From positions 33,139,242 through 33,203,241 of the forward strand of contig OX438743.1 in NCBI GenBank assembly GCA_949316235.1: a DNA stretch of 64,000 nt, read 5' to 3'. This stretch comes from Oegoconia quadripuncta (Eukaryota > Arthropoda > Insecta > Lepidoptera > Autostichidae). Under the pieces are notes generated by a model. It had not been told where the DNA came from, ran no database searches, and saw only the letters and a list, made by a program, of their open reading frames with translations. A program made the translations under genes and the position numbers. The stretch's first letter is position 1. Every line of letters begins with the position of its first letter. Shown here piece by piece: positions 10,025-22,756 of the stretch.

Positions 10025-12112
10025 CTTCAGTTAATTTTTAGAGCCGATTAAAGATTATCAAAATAGACGAAATCCACTTTGTGTATTCCTGTACTTTCGA
10101 ATTTTATGATATCAGTGAGTGAGAATGACTTAGGATATGCAATTTCAAGCTGTGTTATACATACCCAACTACCATAATACAAAGAAGTATACAATCAAAC
10201 TTCAGGGATTTTTTTTTGTAAACCGTAATTTGCATATTAGTTGAGTGTATTGAAACAAAGAGCATTCTTCCTAATATTTTATAGTTATGCCCAGTTATTT
10301 ATGTACTTTTATATGTAGGCATAGAAAATCAGTAATCTCTCGATATTATTAATTTAAAAAAAGTGCGATATAAAAATTTTACATATTAAAAATCAAAATA
10401 TAAAACCCGATTACAGTTATAAATATCTACCTTAAAAAATCAAAAACAACATGGAATAACTAAATTTATTTAGGTTGGACATGTTATATTTAACAACAAA
10501 TAATTCCAGGAACGCACTGAGATGGGTACCTTGATACTGTAAAATCATCAAATAACAGGTTTTGACGAGTTTCAAAAACGGGTACCAGCATGTTCGTGAA
10601 AAAGAATCTACCATGGAACAAGATAATAAAATATTTGAACAATTAACATTGGTACCTATCGGAAACAAGTACAGTGGTTTAATTTTCGCGGGGTGGAGTG
10701 GCGCTTGGAGAATCTTCAGCCACAGGAGGTCAATTTCGTGCAATAGCTCAATCACTCGAAATTTTCATCAATTATTGGTACCTACTTATATCAACACACG
10801 ATATCGTTAAGGAAATCAAATTTCATACTTTGACTTAATACTAACAAATGATGAGTTACTTTGGCCAAATTAACCATCACGCGCCCATTGGGAAAGGCGA
10901 CCACACTTGTTTATTTTCAATGCAATTTGAAAAACATAAAACGATTGGTAATATACTACCAGTAAGTAACTAAAAACAATTATAACAAAGCAGACTTTGT
11001 TAAATACAAAATTGCATTATGATAGGTACCGGCAGATAAAATTAACGAGTTAAGAGTGTGTGGACCACCAGCGGGAAGTATTTGTATTCGTCTATCAGAA
11101 TGTTCCTTGAGTTCAATGTAATTTTTAAAAGATTTAAGTTTAAATCAAAGCCCGCTAAAACCTATAACCTAACCTATAAAACAAAAATTGTCAACTCAAA
11201 ATAGACAACAAATCACTTCTAGTAAATGTACCAAACATATAATAAGAAATCACCAAGGCCAATTAGTTACTACTGCGAAAGACATATCAGAAACATTTGT
11301 GGAGCAGTTTTGCAATGGTCTCTGAAGGAGAACCCAGGCAGGGCAGGGGGAAGTTTAAACAGAGATTAAGTTAGAATAGAGCCAACCCTTCTCTTCCCGC
11401 GGTAAACGTTAAAGGCTACTCAGGCGCTTTCAATCAAAAAACGTCTATAGTTTTGCACGTTTCCCTGCACTGTGCATTTCTGTATATTTCATAAGGTGAA
11501 CCGTGGGTGTTGTTTCAATCATTAAACTTTTAAGTTTTGGAACACCCAAACACTATTGTTTGAAATATCTCTGACCACCGCATTTGGGACAGATGTCGAG
11601 ACATTTTGTATGAATGTTTAGCAATTTCTTTAATACATTTGATTTAACAATGATCTGAATGACGTTAGGTCTGTATGTTATTTAACATTAACTGAAATTT
11701 ATATATCAAATGATATACCGTTCAAGATGGAAAGAAAATATAACAAAATCTAACGAAGAGGATCCAAACTATATCATCAAAGTTAAACCTGCTATCGTAA
11801 TTGTGTTGCCGATTCGATTGATGACATTAAAGGACTTGTCCCAGATTGGGCCTTTAATATTTATTAATTCCGACAGGGTTAAGTTATATATATCTGGATA
11901 GGTATTTGAATATCCAGCTGTTATATACAAATTGTACAATTTTAGAAACCTCCGTTTTCGAGAAAATGTATTTTTTAGTTTCATAACAATTTACTTTAAA
12001 ACGAACACTCCTGCCTATAGAAAGAATGAAGCCTCTTGCAATTCATTCCTTGAAACGAACATTCCGTCGTTAATTAAAACAATATCCACCCACTGTCAAA
12101 CAAATGTCATTG
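10025..12112. other. AT-rich intergenic stretch, no gene recognised
   Basis: Short ORFs on both strands near 10432-10810 and 11710-12183 overlap each other and have no recognisable motif. No terminal repeats or tails were seen until the retroposon at 12113. Confidence 0.4.
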
Positions 12113-12515
12113 GGCTTTTTGGCGGGAACTCGGCGAGTGAAGTAGCATTTTTCTTTATAAGTCTTATAATTTGTGCATTCTAACTTTTGAAGCTTAATAA
12201 TGGCAGAATATTGTGCAGCAAACGTTAGTGATAGTGTACAAGTGAAGGGAAGTGTAAATTAAAGTGCGTATCGGAGCTTTCGGGTTCCCACAAGAAGCCG
12301 CCAAAATCTTTTGTAAAGCATTCTGCCTCTTTACTGAAGAATGACTTGACCGTGACTCGACTCTGTATACGCCAAGTATACGACGAATGACTTGTTTTGA
12401 CTGAGACTGACTTACAAACTGAAGAAATAAGATAAATAAGACATGGCTGTTATGGGCTAGATCCCTTTGCCTTCTCCTAGAGGAGAAAATAAAACTAAAA
12501 AAAAAAAAAAAAAAA
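12113..12515 (+). mobile_element. Poly(A)-tailed SINE-like retroposon with 12-bp target duplication
   Basis: The target duplication CAAATGTCATTG is at 12101-12112 and 12516-12527, exactly flanking the element. The element opens GGCTTTTTGGCGGGA and ends in about 20 A. A second copy with the same 5' end is at 47230-47613, and rearranged pieces lie at 6615-7635. It includes a short ORF start (ATGGCAGAATATTGTGCAGC) but no tRNA A/B boxes were seen, so it may derive from an mRNA or another pol III/pol II transcript rather than a tRNA. Confidence 0.7.
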
Positions 12516-12750
12516 CAAATGTCATTGTCAAACTGGTAACGTCGGTCAATGTTCGGTTTATAGCTATTCTTTCTTAGAATTTGATGGAAGAGGGTGTTCG
12601 GAGATTTTACGGTTAACACGTGATATCGAGTTTGACCTGCAAAATTTCGATTGTTTCTTAAATAATCTGTGTTGAGCCTATCTAGTTTTGTGTTGTGTTG
12701 TCCCTGGTAATTGGGTAAGTGTTAAAATTTAACTAAAAGAGCCTCCGACT

Positions 12751-14223
12751 ATGTCGGAGGCTGAGCCTCCCCCCAAACCACCCGACCCTACCCGGGTCAC
12801 TTCTTACTCCCAAGATGTGTTCTCAGTGGAGATGCAGGACATGACCCAGCAGGCCCCCGAGTCGGGAAAAACAGAAAAAGGCAAAAAAAGAGTAGCCGAG
12901 TCGGAGATTCATACCGAAAGCGCCAAAAAAACTAATGTCCCCCCTGCCGCATCTGTTCAAAATGTATATTCCCATCCCAGTCTAGAGGATTGCAAACGAT
13001 ATTGCGAGAATGACGATGGCCCCTTCCTGGTCCATGTGTTCAGGACAGAGCCCCATCCAAAAGCCGGTACAACAATTAATCCCATACAGTTTGGTCAATT
13101 TTTAGTCAGAGCAGGCATTCAGAAAATTACCCGACAGGGAATCAAAGCTGTAGGTCGTAACAGAATATCAGTTGAGTTTGAAACCCATATGGCTGCCAAT
13201 AACTTTGTATCTAGCTCTGTCTTGACCTCCAGCAAATTTGAAGCTATCATTCCCACCTTTAATATTACCCGAATGGGCATAGTACGTGGTGTCCCAGTAG
13301 AATGGTCAATGCAGGAATTTGTTGACGCAGTGGATTTACCAACAGGATGTGGTCTTGTTCTGAAGGCTCGTAGGTTAAACCGAAAAGCTCATCGGGACGA
13401 TGGCTCTGTGGAATGGCTTCCAACCAGGACTGTTGTGTTAACTTTTAGTGGCCAGACCCTGCCATCTAGAATTTTCTGTTTTCACACCGCCCTCCTCATA
13501 GAAACATACCAACTGCCTACCATTCAGTGCAACAATTGCTGTAGGTTTGGTCATGTACAAGATCAATGCAGATCAAAGCCCCGTTGCTACAAATGTGCAC
13601 AATCTCACCTCGGAAGGAGTTGTTCAGTAACTCCAGAAAAAGCCACCTGCCTATACTGCTCTGGTAACCATTTTGCCACAGATAAGTTATGCCCAGAAAA
13701 CTCCCGGCAAAAAGCTATAAAATCCACTATGTCCCAAGACAATGTCACCTATAATGAAGCAGCATCAAGATTCCCCCCAGTGCGTCGACCATATGCAGAA
13801 GTGGCCCGTGCGCTTTTTTCACCAACTAGACCTCATGTTCAAACGGCATCTCCACTTTCCCCAACCCAATCCCTTCATACTCCAAATCCTCCTACGACAT
13901 ACTCTTACAGAAAAACAGTCACAATCCCAAGTAGACCTCACCCTTCTCCATCACATGGATATGACAGAGCTGCTCACCAAGCTATAATCTCTCAACGTAA
14001 TCCACCATCCCCCAACAATGGGGTAGCTATACGTTCCCGTCAGGGACCTGAACCTGTTGGTGAAAATTTGATGGAATTAATGCTTTCGATGCTCATCAAT
14101 ATGTTAAAAAAATTTAATGACTGTTCCCCACCGTCCAACGTTGCAGCCCTCATATCAGAACTTTTTCAAACAATTAATAATGGATCAAGTCATCCAATGG
14201 AATTCCCGGAGTCTTCGTCCTAA
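12751..14223 (+). CDS. I-type retrotransposon ORF1, zinc-knuckle RNA-binding protein
   Basis: The ORF is 490 residues and encodes the gag-like protein that coats the element RNA. The N-terminus is proline/acid-rich, and a central RNA-binding region precedes three zinc knuckles at about residues 259-315: CNNCCRFGHVQDQC (CX2CX4HX4C), CYKCAQSHLGRSC and CLYCSGNHFATDKLC. After these comes a Pro/Ser-rich tail and a hydrophobic C-terminus (LMLSMLINMLKKF). The frame is fully open. Its last 44 nt overlap the start of ORF2 in another frame. Confidence 0.9.
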   Translation: MSEAEPPPKPPDPTRVTSYSQDVFSVEMQDMTQQAPESGKTEKGKKRVAESEIHTESAKKTNVPPAASVQNVYSHPSLEDCKRYCENDDGPFLVHVFRTEPHPKAGTTINPIQFGQFLVRAGIQKITRQGIKAVGRNRISVEFETHMAANNFVSSSVLTSSKFEAIIPTFNITRMGIVRGVPVEWSMQEFVDAVDLPTGCGLVLKARRLNRKAHRDDGSVEWLPTRTVVLTFSGQTLPSRIFCFHTALLIETYQLPTIQCNNCCRFGHVQDQCRSKPRCYKCAQSHLGRSCSVTPEKATCLYCSGNHFATDKLCPENSRQKAIKSTMSQDNVTYNEAASRFPPVRRPYAEVARALFSPTRPHVQTASPLSPTQSLHTPNPPTTYSYRKTVTIPSRPHPSPSHGYDRAAHQAIISQRNPPSPNNGVAIRSRQGPEPVGENLMELMLSMLINMLKKFNDCSPPSNVAALISELFQTINNGSSHPMEFPESSS

Positions 14224-17200
14224 AAAGCATGAAATCCTCCATCTAATTGACACCCATGCCCCCATTGTTTTTGCCATCGCGGAGACCTGGCTGGTCCCTG
14301 GCTCCCGATTTCGGGTGCCGGGCTACGCTTGTCTCCGCGATGACCGAGATGATGGTTATGCAGGTGCCGCTATTTTAGTTAAATCTTCCATTACTTTCTC
14401 CCAAATAAACTTGCCCCCTCTACCCTCTACTATTAATGCAGTGGCAGTAAAAATTTCTGATTTTACAGTATTGTCTATATACATTCCCAACCCCAATGTC
14501 GTTCATATATCAGAAATAGAAGCCATTTTCTCTTGTATTACTGGTTCTTTTCTTATTCTTGGGGACTTCAATTGTCATCACCTATCATGGGGTAGTGCAG
14601 ACTACAATTCCCTCGGGTGCGACCTTGTGGATTTATTGGATGCCATGAATATCTGTCTTCTAAATGATGGATCTCCTACACGACGAACATCTCCAAATCA
14701 AAATGCTAGTGCAGTTGACCTTTCCATGTGCTCCCCAAACCTTTCTTCCCTTCTGTCCTGGCATGTCCTATCCTCGTCACATGCAAGTGACCATTTACCC
14801 ATCTTAATATCTATGCCCCGCTCTGCTATGCCTGTAAGACAGTTTTCTCCTCTTTTAAAGTATCGTCTCGCTAAAGCAGACTGGGATAAATACGCTCTAG
14901 ACTGTGATGCCCAGTGTAATCTTATCCCTTCCGTTACAAATGATAATGCTACTGTATGTTACGAGCAATTGGTTGCCTCAGTAACTCAATCAGCCGACTC
15001 TAACATTCCCTTAAAACAAAATTACAAATATAAATGTTCCCCTCCATGGTGGGACGCTGAGTGTTCAGATATGTTCCACAACCGAAAGGAGGCAGAGGAC
15101 TCCTACCGTCTTAACATGACAATGACCAACTTCCTTCTTTTTAAAAAATCAATTGCAATTGCCAAGCGATTTTTTAAAAAGAAAAAGAAATCCGCCTGGG
15201 TACGATTTTGTCAAAATCTCTCTCCCCGCACTCCATCTGGTCTCCTTTGGAAGTCTATCAGACGATTCCGGAGTTCATATTCAGCTCCCAATATAACTTC
15301 CAATGACTATTCCACCTGGATTGAAGACTTTATTAATAACCTAGCCCCATGTTCTGCCCCAAACTTTGATTCTCTCCCTACTCCATACCCTGCCTTTTCC
15401 TCTTTAACTAGATTAGATGACCCCTTCTCTATGATGGAGTTGCAATTGGTCCTGAAACATTTGAAGGACTCTTCACCTGGTGCAGATGGTATCCCTTACT
15501 CGTTCCTAGTGAAAGCCGGCCCATCTACCAAGTCAGCTTATCTATCTCTAATTAATGCCTTCTTTGATACGGGAAATGTTCCCCAAGCATGGAAAAACCA
15601 AATTGTAATTCCTATACTTAAACCAGGAAAAAACCCTTCTTTGGCATCATCTTATAGACCAATAGCCCTGTCATCAGCTCTTGGCAAAATCATGGAACAT
15701 CTAATAAAAAATCGACTAGATTGGTATGTCGAAAGCGAGGGCCTATTGTCTAATAATCAATTTGGTTTCCGCAAAGGTATGAGCACCATGGACAGCCTAA
15801 GCATCCTAACCACAGACATCAGACTAGCCTTCTCCAGAAACGAGTTCCTTGTCGGAGTCTTCTTAGATATTTCAGCGGCATATGACAGTGTTCTGCTTCC
15901 ACTGCTCAGGCAGAAAATGCTAAATCTGAGTATCCCTGCGAAGCTAACCTACTTCATATGCAACTTATTTATGGACAGAACGGTCCAAGTTAGGATACAA
16001 AGTTCCCATCAAACCCCTAGGCGAGTTTGGGTAGGCCTACCGCAAGGATCTGTACTTAGCCCAATATTATACAGTCTTTACACATATGACTTGGACCAAA
16101 CTGTAATTTCTTTCTGCAACATACTTCAATATGCAGATGATCTGGCCCTGTATATCTCCTCAATCTCATTAGATGATGCCGTTCGTTTTCTCAACCTGGC
16201 TTTGTCGTATCTGGAGGTATGGTTAGTAGATCACGGTCTCTCACTATCAGTGTCCAAGAGTAAGGTTGTTATATTTACCAGAAAGAGGTCCGTTCCTGAT
16301 ATAGATATTGTCTATGGAGGCCAAACAATTCCAATTGATAAAAGCGTCAAATTCCTGGGTGTATTTTTGGACATGAAAATGACTGGGTCTCCCCATCTTG
16401 ACTATGTTATTAAAAAATGTGAACTTAATATTAATGTTCTTCGTTGTCTGTCTGGTGTTTGGTGGGGATCTCACCCATATGCCCAGAAATTAATATACAA
16501 TGCTATCGTCCGTAGTGTCATAGACTATGGTTCCTTTCTTTTGGAGCCCTGCAGCAAAATCTCACTCGCTAAGCTGGATAAAATTCAGTTTAAGTGCCTC
16601 CGCATAATTTTAGGCGCCATGAGATCGTCTCCTACCAATGCTCTTCAGATTGAAGCCTTAGACGCTCCTCTTTATCTTCGCAGACAATTCCTTGCTGACC
16701 GATACTGCTTCAGAGTGTCCCAATACAAACATCACCCCTTGGCCCCAAAATTAAGTTTACTGTCATCAGATGTCCCAACCAATAAATATTGGTCCCACAA
16801 ATCACTTCCCCGTTTAGTTATTAGCCATCGCAAAGTCGCTAATTTGTCCTACCCACGTTATCAGTGCTCCATATCCCCTCTGTACTCAACGTGCTTCGAC
16901 GCTCTCCTCTTTCTACCTAGAATAATCTTAGATTTTGGAATCCAAAAGAACACCGTAGGAGCTGATTCATTATTCCACCAGATCCTAGAATCACAATGGG
17001 AAGGATGGTTACCATTTTTTACCGATGCGTCCAAACTGTCTAAAAACGGCGAAGTCGGAGCGGCGGTGTGGCTCCCCAGGTATAAAGTCCTGCTAAACTT
17101 TAAATGCCCCCCTCTATCCTCGGTGTTTACAGGAGAGGCAGTTGGCTTACTAGAAGCTATAAAATACATCCAATCTCACAAATTAAAGAAGTCAATCATT

Positions 17201-17562
17201 TTCACAGACTCCCTAAGTTGCTTACAATCTATCCTCTCTAACCAGTTTCTCTCTCAGTCGAAATTCCCCATAATCCTTAACCTTAAAGATATTTTATACA
17301 AGTGCTTCCGCCAAAACATTGAAATTGCCCTGGCTTGGATCCCAAGCCACGTCGGTATCAGCGGTAACGAAACAGTTGATGTATTTGCCAAAAACGCTAT
17401 AGAATCGGGATGTCGTGACCAATACCACGTTTTTTCACACGACCTACACACTATGGCTGATCATGATTTAATGGAATCCTGGCAAGCAAACTGGGAGCGT
17501 ACTCGCCTAGTAAAAGGCCGCTACTACAGCGACATACAACCCGAGATACCCAAGAGGCCCTG

Positions 17563-17585
17563 GGGGTCTAAAAAGGCCACATTGG
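17563..17585 (+). repeat. Left terminal inverted repeat of Harbinger
   Basis: GGGGTCTAAAAAGGCCACAT then TGG; matches the right end in inverse orientation except for the outer two bases. Confidence 0.85.
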
Positions 17586-17939
17586 GTGTTTCACATTATG
17601 GTCACAATATGTTTCATTTCGCTATTCATAAAATGGCAACATTAGCGACGAATCATAAAATGAAACCAAATTTGAATCCTAATGCAATTCATCCAAATTG
17701 AAGATTTTGTAAGGAAATTCGTAAAATGGTCCACTTAATATGATTTGCTATTATGTCAATTAGCAGAATCCTTAGAAGTTACTAAGTGAGCAACATCTAC
17801 AAATCATATTTGTGTGTTTGTCAGCTTTTCCACGTTATTTAAGTAGATTTCGTGGTTGTGGAACATTTATAATTCGTTTTTGACATCTTTTATTTATTTA
17901 CAATATTTATGAATAGTGAAAACAGTGAAATTTAATATT

Positions 17940-19514
17940 ATGGCAGACTTAGGATTGTACGAGAACTTTTTGGAGCACGCACGCCTTGAGGAATCTCTCT
18001 TGTATAGAAGACGTAGTGCGCGCCTTCGAGACCAAGAGATAGCATTTGAAATGCCAGACCGCGATTTTATAGGGGTCTATCGATTAAATAAAGGTCTGAC
18101 TCTTGACCTCATTCGAGAGTTAGAACCCCATTTACCTAGGAAAGGTGGCTTAACAACAGTTTCCAAAGTAAGTACTTTCCTATAAAATATTAGCAGCGCA
18201 CTTGACATTTTTATTACCTACTTACTAACCTGGTTTTTTTTTTAGGTTTTAAGTGCATTAAATTTTTATGCGTCTGGTTCCTACCAAAGATTTGTAGGAG
18301 TAAGTGCCGACCATAAAATGCATCAAGTGAGTGTTTCAAACTGCATACGAGCTGTAACACTCGCTTTAAATAATGATGCCTTTAGAAGCAAATATATACA
18401 TTTTCCACAAACCAGAGAAGAGAGGAATGTAATTAAGCAAGGGTAAGTTTTAAAAAACTACAGTCACATTATTAATTGCAAAACATTTAAATATGTAATT
18501 GATAATATTTTAGATTTTATGAAAAGTTTGGAATGCCCGGAGTAGTAGGATGCATTGACGGTTCCCATATTGCCATTGTGAGGCCAGCAGAGTTTGAAGA
18601 AAGATATTTCAACCGCAAGCGATACCACTCTTTGAATGCTCAATTAGTGAGTTAATTTATTTTATTCAAGATTTGTAGACCATCAATGGCATAGTTGCTA
18701 GTTCATTATAAATACCTCAATAACAATATAATTTATTGTTTTTTTTTAGATCTGCGACTCTGATTTAAACATATTGAGCATTGACGCTGGCCATGGTGGT
18801 GCAAGCCATGACTCACATGTGTGGAACAGCCATCCTATTAGACATCATCTTGAGCATCTATGTGATCATGAAAATGAAACAGTATGGCTATTAGGTATTT
18901 ATACATTATATTGGTAAACAGTGACAGTCTGGAAACTGATTACTTAGTGAATAAAACAAACATTGCTTTAAATATGTTTCAGGAGATTCAGGGTATCCGC
19001 TGCGTGCTACTCTACTGACCCCAATTTTGAATACTGAGCCCAATAGTCCTGAACGCTACTATACTGATCAGCATTGTAGAGTCAGAAATTGTGTTGAGAG
19101 ATGCATTGGCGTCCTTAAATCACGATGGCGGTGTCTTTTAGTAGACAGAAAACTGCACTACCATCCCATCATGGCTGGCTACATCACTAACGCCTGTATA
19201 GTTTTGCATAATGTAGCTAATAAAGCTAGGCTACCTGTTCCTGAGCTGACTCCTCAAGAGGAAAGAAATGAATTAGCTATGCAGGTACTTGTACGCACAA
19301 ACTAAAAATAATTATAGCAACCTAAGGAGTCTAAAATAAAAGTGATTGTCAACATTAAAATTAAAATAACCCCCTAGTTAATGTGTGAGTTTCAAATAGT
19401 TATTTATTTTATATATTTCAGGATATGCAGATTCCTGTTTCGGCTGGCAACCCATTGGCAACTGCACAAACAGTCAGAAATGCGCTGATAGAGAGACTGT
19501 GGTCTACACAATAG
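17940..19514 (+). CDS. Harbinger transposase (HARBI1-like DDE nuclease), six exons
   Basis: Exons: 17940-18167, 18246-18442, 18514-18646, 18750-18894, 18983-19284, 19422-19514. All introns are GT-AG and phases agree, giving 365 residues, close to HARBI1's length of about 350. The DDE_Tnp_4 catalytic triad is visible: Asp in GCIDGSHIAIV, Asp in GDSGYPL, Glu in NCVERCIGVLKSRW. The enzyme cuts and joins transposon ends in the nucleus with help from the Myb-like partner. The ATG at 17940 was chosen over an upstream in-frame GTG. No stop or frameshift was seen. Confidence 0.9.
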
Positions 19515-20344
19515 ACAGTAGAAATAGTTTATTATAATTTTGTTACTGAAAATCATATGTGGTTTATTTACCCTCATTGTGCCCTGTGAATCCCAACTTT
19601 TCCCAATTTCACAGACATTTAATCATAAAAGACATTCTGTATACCAATACCCTATGGTGTTAAGTACCTGCGACATGCCTTCCTCTGACCTCATGGGAAT
19701 ACTGATAAATAAAAATATTACAATTGACAGAAATGTATTGTATTTTTTCGTAAAACAATTAGTGTTTGAAATTATAGTAAAGTTATAAAACAAAATCACT
19801 TTGTAAAATACCCAATAAAATTACAAAACATAGAATCAAATAAAAGAAAATAACATCAAATTAAAAAGCATGTCATTACAAAATAAAAAAAATACTATAA
19901 AATAAAATTATAATCCACACACTGGAGAAACTCATGTATTTTTGATTTATGGCAAAGAAATAATTAGCTAATTATTATTATTAATACACAATTTTCACAG
20001 CAGTGATTGCAGACCTATGGCTAACAGTCTCTGCAGTGCTGAAAAAAAATAAATGTTATTATTAATTCAATTCTTTTGAGTAATTGCTGTTATACATAAA
20101 ATAAATTTTTAGGTTTATGTCAAAAGGGATATCCTATTAGTAAAGATATTTTGATTTCTGCATGCAAGATATACTACTGGCTAAATTGGATGATTGGAAC
20201 ATATACATATATTATACTTATCCCAAGGTATTGAGAAAAACTTCATTTTATTTCTTTTCATTTAAAGGCAGGTTTCCCCAAGATATCTTCGTTTACAGTT
20301 CCAAGATCAAATTGGATTAATGTACAAGATTAATTAAATTAAAT

Positions 20345-20400
20345 TTAAAAACTCACTGGTTCACAGCCTGCCCAGGAATCGAACCCGGACCTCCAATAAT
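20345..20400 (-). repeat. SINE 3'-side fragment with B-box-like sequence
   Basis: On the minus strand GGAGGTCCGGGTTCGATTCC, then GGGCAGGCTGTGAACCAG. This matches the B-box region of the tRNA-derived SINE at 38743-39053 (GGAGGTCCGGGTTCGGTTC, CAGGCAGGCCAATG). It supplies the last codons and stop of the Harbinger Myb-like gene. Confidence 0.55.
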
Positions 20401-22375
20401 TGTATAATTAATAGTAATTGTATTCACCTGTTGTATGTGAGCAACATACATTTCCATTGCGTTTGCAATACGGCCCAAGTTCTGCCCAACCTGCTCAAGA
20501 GCACGAGCATTTGCGGCATCTGCAGCTGCTCGTTGTAGCTCCACTTGGGATAAGATTCTGCGTGCCTCATCAAGAGGTGCCATGGGTCGAGCTGAAACAA
20601 TAAAGCCCCTTAATACATAGCTAAATGTCGTGAGGATTTTTGGACACCTATGTGCAACACTCAAAAACTGATGCAGATTTATGAAATTGCAAATTTTGAA
20701 CTTACTACGATATCGGGTGCGGCGCGTTCGCCTAGGGAGAGGTGGAACATTGGGCTGTGACTCGGAGACACATTCTTCAGCAGCTACCTGCACTGAACCA
20801 CTGTCCATGTCCACCACTTCCTCGAGTATGTCCATTTCCCTAAGAAAACCAATTTTAAAATTATAATAAAAATATATTCGCATTCACTTGAAATTTAAAG
20901 AAGGAAATCTTACATATCGATTTCAGGATTTTCAGGAGGCACTTCTGCTGCAGAACGATCATTGGACCCTCCAGCAGAAACATAATCGTGGTCTCTTTCA
21001 CCCTAAACACAATAAGCATTTTTATCTTTTGGATAGTAATAAAATGTGTGTGTACAATACATGTTAAAATAAATAACTAAAGTAGTTTAAAACCACTCCA
21101 AATTTTTAAAATAAACTTACCATAGATGGAAGGCGGTCCACCTGCAGTACTGCTGTAATGTCAGGAGCTGGACGTGGCTCTCTTGACCCCTGAAACAATA
21201 AGCATATCAATATTGATTATTTTACAAATTTTATTTTACTTCTTAAATGGTAATTTACTAAGAAAAACACATCCATAGTACATACATACTCTCATGACTT
21301 ATGGGGTGAGTGGAGAGAACCCAGACAGGTGTTTGGGTGCTCCAAATATTAACTTTAATTTCTCACCTTTGATGCAGAAATGCACACAATATGATAAAGG
21401 TGGTGGCCATCGGTGTTGAGATGTGTACTAAAGTCTTTAATATAGATTTTTGGTGATGGTCCCTTGGTGCTCCTTTACAACATTCATGGTAAAAGATGGT
21501 TTGATTCTATTCTTTTTATGTGATGGAAACCACATGGCATATAAATGCAAATTACTGTTCTTACCGCATCAGGAAAGGGATTCACTCTCACGCTGGGTAA
21601 ACCTTGGCCAAATCCTTGTCCCAATAATGCTAGAACTCTTTGTTCTTGGTCTGACAGGGATTCAGCCAAGGCAGGTCCTCCACCTGTGGCAGCTATTTCA
21701 ATGTTTATAGCAGACACCGTCTTCTTCAACTTCGACTTGTAGTTGTTGAAGTACTGCAAAGAATATTTCACATATCATTTATGTCCTATGCCTATTCAGC
21801 AGTGGATATTTATCAACTAAAAGGAATGGATGCATTTAAAATGTCTGTAGTTTATACTTACAGTTGCCCATTCCTTCGCTGTCTTACTGGCACCTGACCC
21901 CTCAGCATTCAGTAAATTGGCCAGCTGCCGCCACAGGCGTTGTGACTGTTCCCTTCCCCTGGAGCTGTTGTTGTAGCCCCGTATTAATGATGGATTTTCT
22001 CCCAAAAAATCCAGCATTATGTCCCATTGGGACGGGGAAACACGAGAGGCGCGTCTTTCCATTTCTAAAAATTAGTATCATGGATTATAGGGTAAATCTA
22101 TAGGAGTCCATAAATTATAAATAGGGTTAATATAAGTAAATAAATATTTCCTTACTTGTCGGTGTTGATCCTCCGAAGTAACTTCGAACAAAGCATTCAC
22201 AGTAATGTGAACCATTCTCCTTAAAATTCCACGCGATAAGAAGGAAGCACTTCAAAATATCCTTAAGTGGATAGTTAAACTCACGAAAACATTCTCCATA
22301 ATATGCAAAAAGCCACTTAAGATTCCCGGGCAACAAAGTTCTTGTTGACATTTTTTTTAGTTTGACATAATTCAT
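20353..22375 (-). CDS. Harbinger Myb/zeste-like DNA-binding partner protein, seven exons
   Basis: Exons in coding order: 22375-22156, 22064-21862, 21753-21565, 21189-21121, 21002-20914, 20839-20706, 20591-20353; all phases fit, giving about 380 residues. Exons 2-3 form a Myb/SANT-like (zeste-type) domain: SQWDIMLDFLGENPSL ... LWRQLANLLN ... TAKEWAT joined to YFNNYKSKLKKTV. The C-terminal part is an Ala/Gln-rich coiled segment (VELQRAAADAANARALEQVG). In this superfamily the partner brings the nuclease to the transposon ends and into the nucleus. The first exon is the least certain: translation could instead begin at 22062 (MERRASRVSPSQW). The last residues (GGPGSIPGQAVNQ) come from a SINE-like sequence. 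Confidence 0.8.
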
Positions 22376-22733
22376 ATTGTTGCCAGACCCACAAACAAAT
22401 TACAATATTATTGTTATGCGCTTTTAACGCTTATTTCAATTTTATAAAGGTTGCATTTCATTGAAAAATAATAAATTTGATTATTAGAATATACAAGTAC
22501 AGTTTTTTCGGTGTAATAAATGAAATAACTAAATTAAAATGAAAACCGTAAAATATCGATAAGAGCATGTCACTGCATTTTTTGATGTGGCAATATCGAT
22601 GTCCAATATGATTCTGCATATGAAATGAATTGACTATGATTCATCCACATTATGCGGCCTTTTTACGATTTTTATATGAACTGTATAAGTTCTGCTAGAA
22701 ATCAGCCAATGAATCATATTAGAGACGTTTCAT

Positions 22734-22756
22734 CCAATGTGGCCTTTTTAGACCAG
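22734..22756 (-). repeat. Right terminal inverted repeat of Harbinger
   Basis: CCAATGTGGCCTTTTTAGAC then CAG; followed by the CTG target copy at 22757-22759. Confidence 0.85.

Larger units (their letters stand above)
17563..22756 (+). mobile_element. PIF/Harbinger DNA transposon, 5.2 kb, apparently autonomous
   Basis: Terminal inverted repeats of 21-23 bp lie at 17563-17585 and 22734-22756; the shared core is GGTCTAAAAAGGCCACATT. The target duplication is CTG (17560-17562 and 22757-22759), deduced because the retrotransposon reading frame needs a single CTG there. The element carries two convergent genes: a DDE transposase (plus) and a Myb/zeste-like protein (minus), the classic Harbinger pair. 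A 3-bp CWG target is a known alternative to TTA/TAA in this superfamily. Confidence 0.88.

Noticed and set aside
10432..10810. Overlapping ORFs on both strands
   Set aside because: Neither shows a motif, splice context or typical composition; the two shadow each other.
12751..17562. LTR retrotransposon or viral origin for the zinc-knuckle/RT pair
   Set aside because: The endonuclease domain, the RNase H order, the absence of LTRs, protease or integrase, and the target duplication all fit a non-LTR element.
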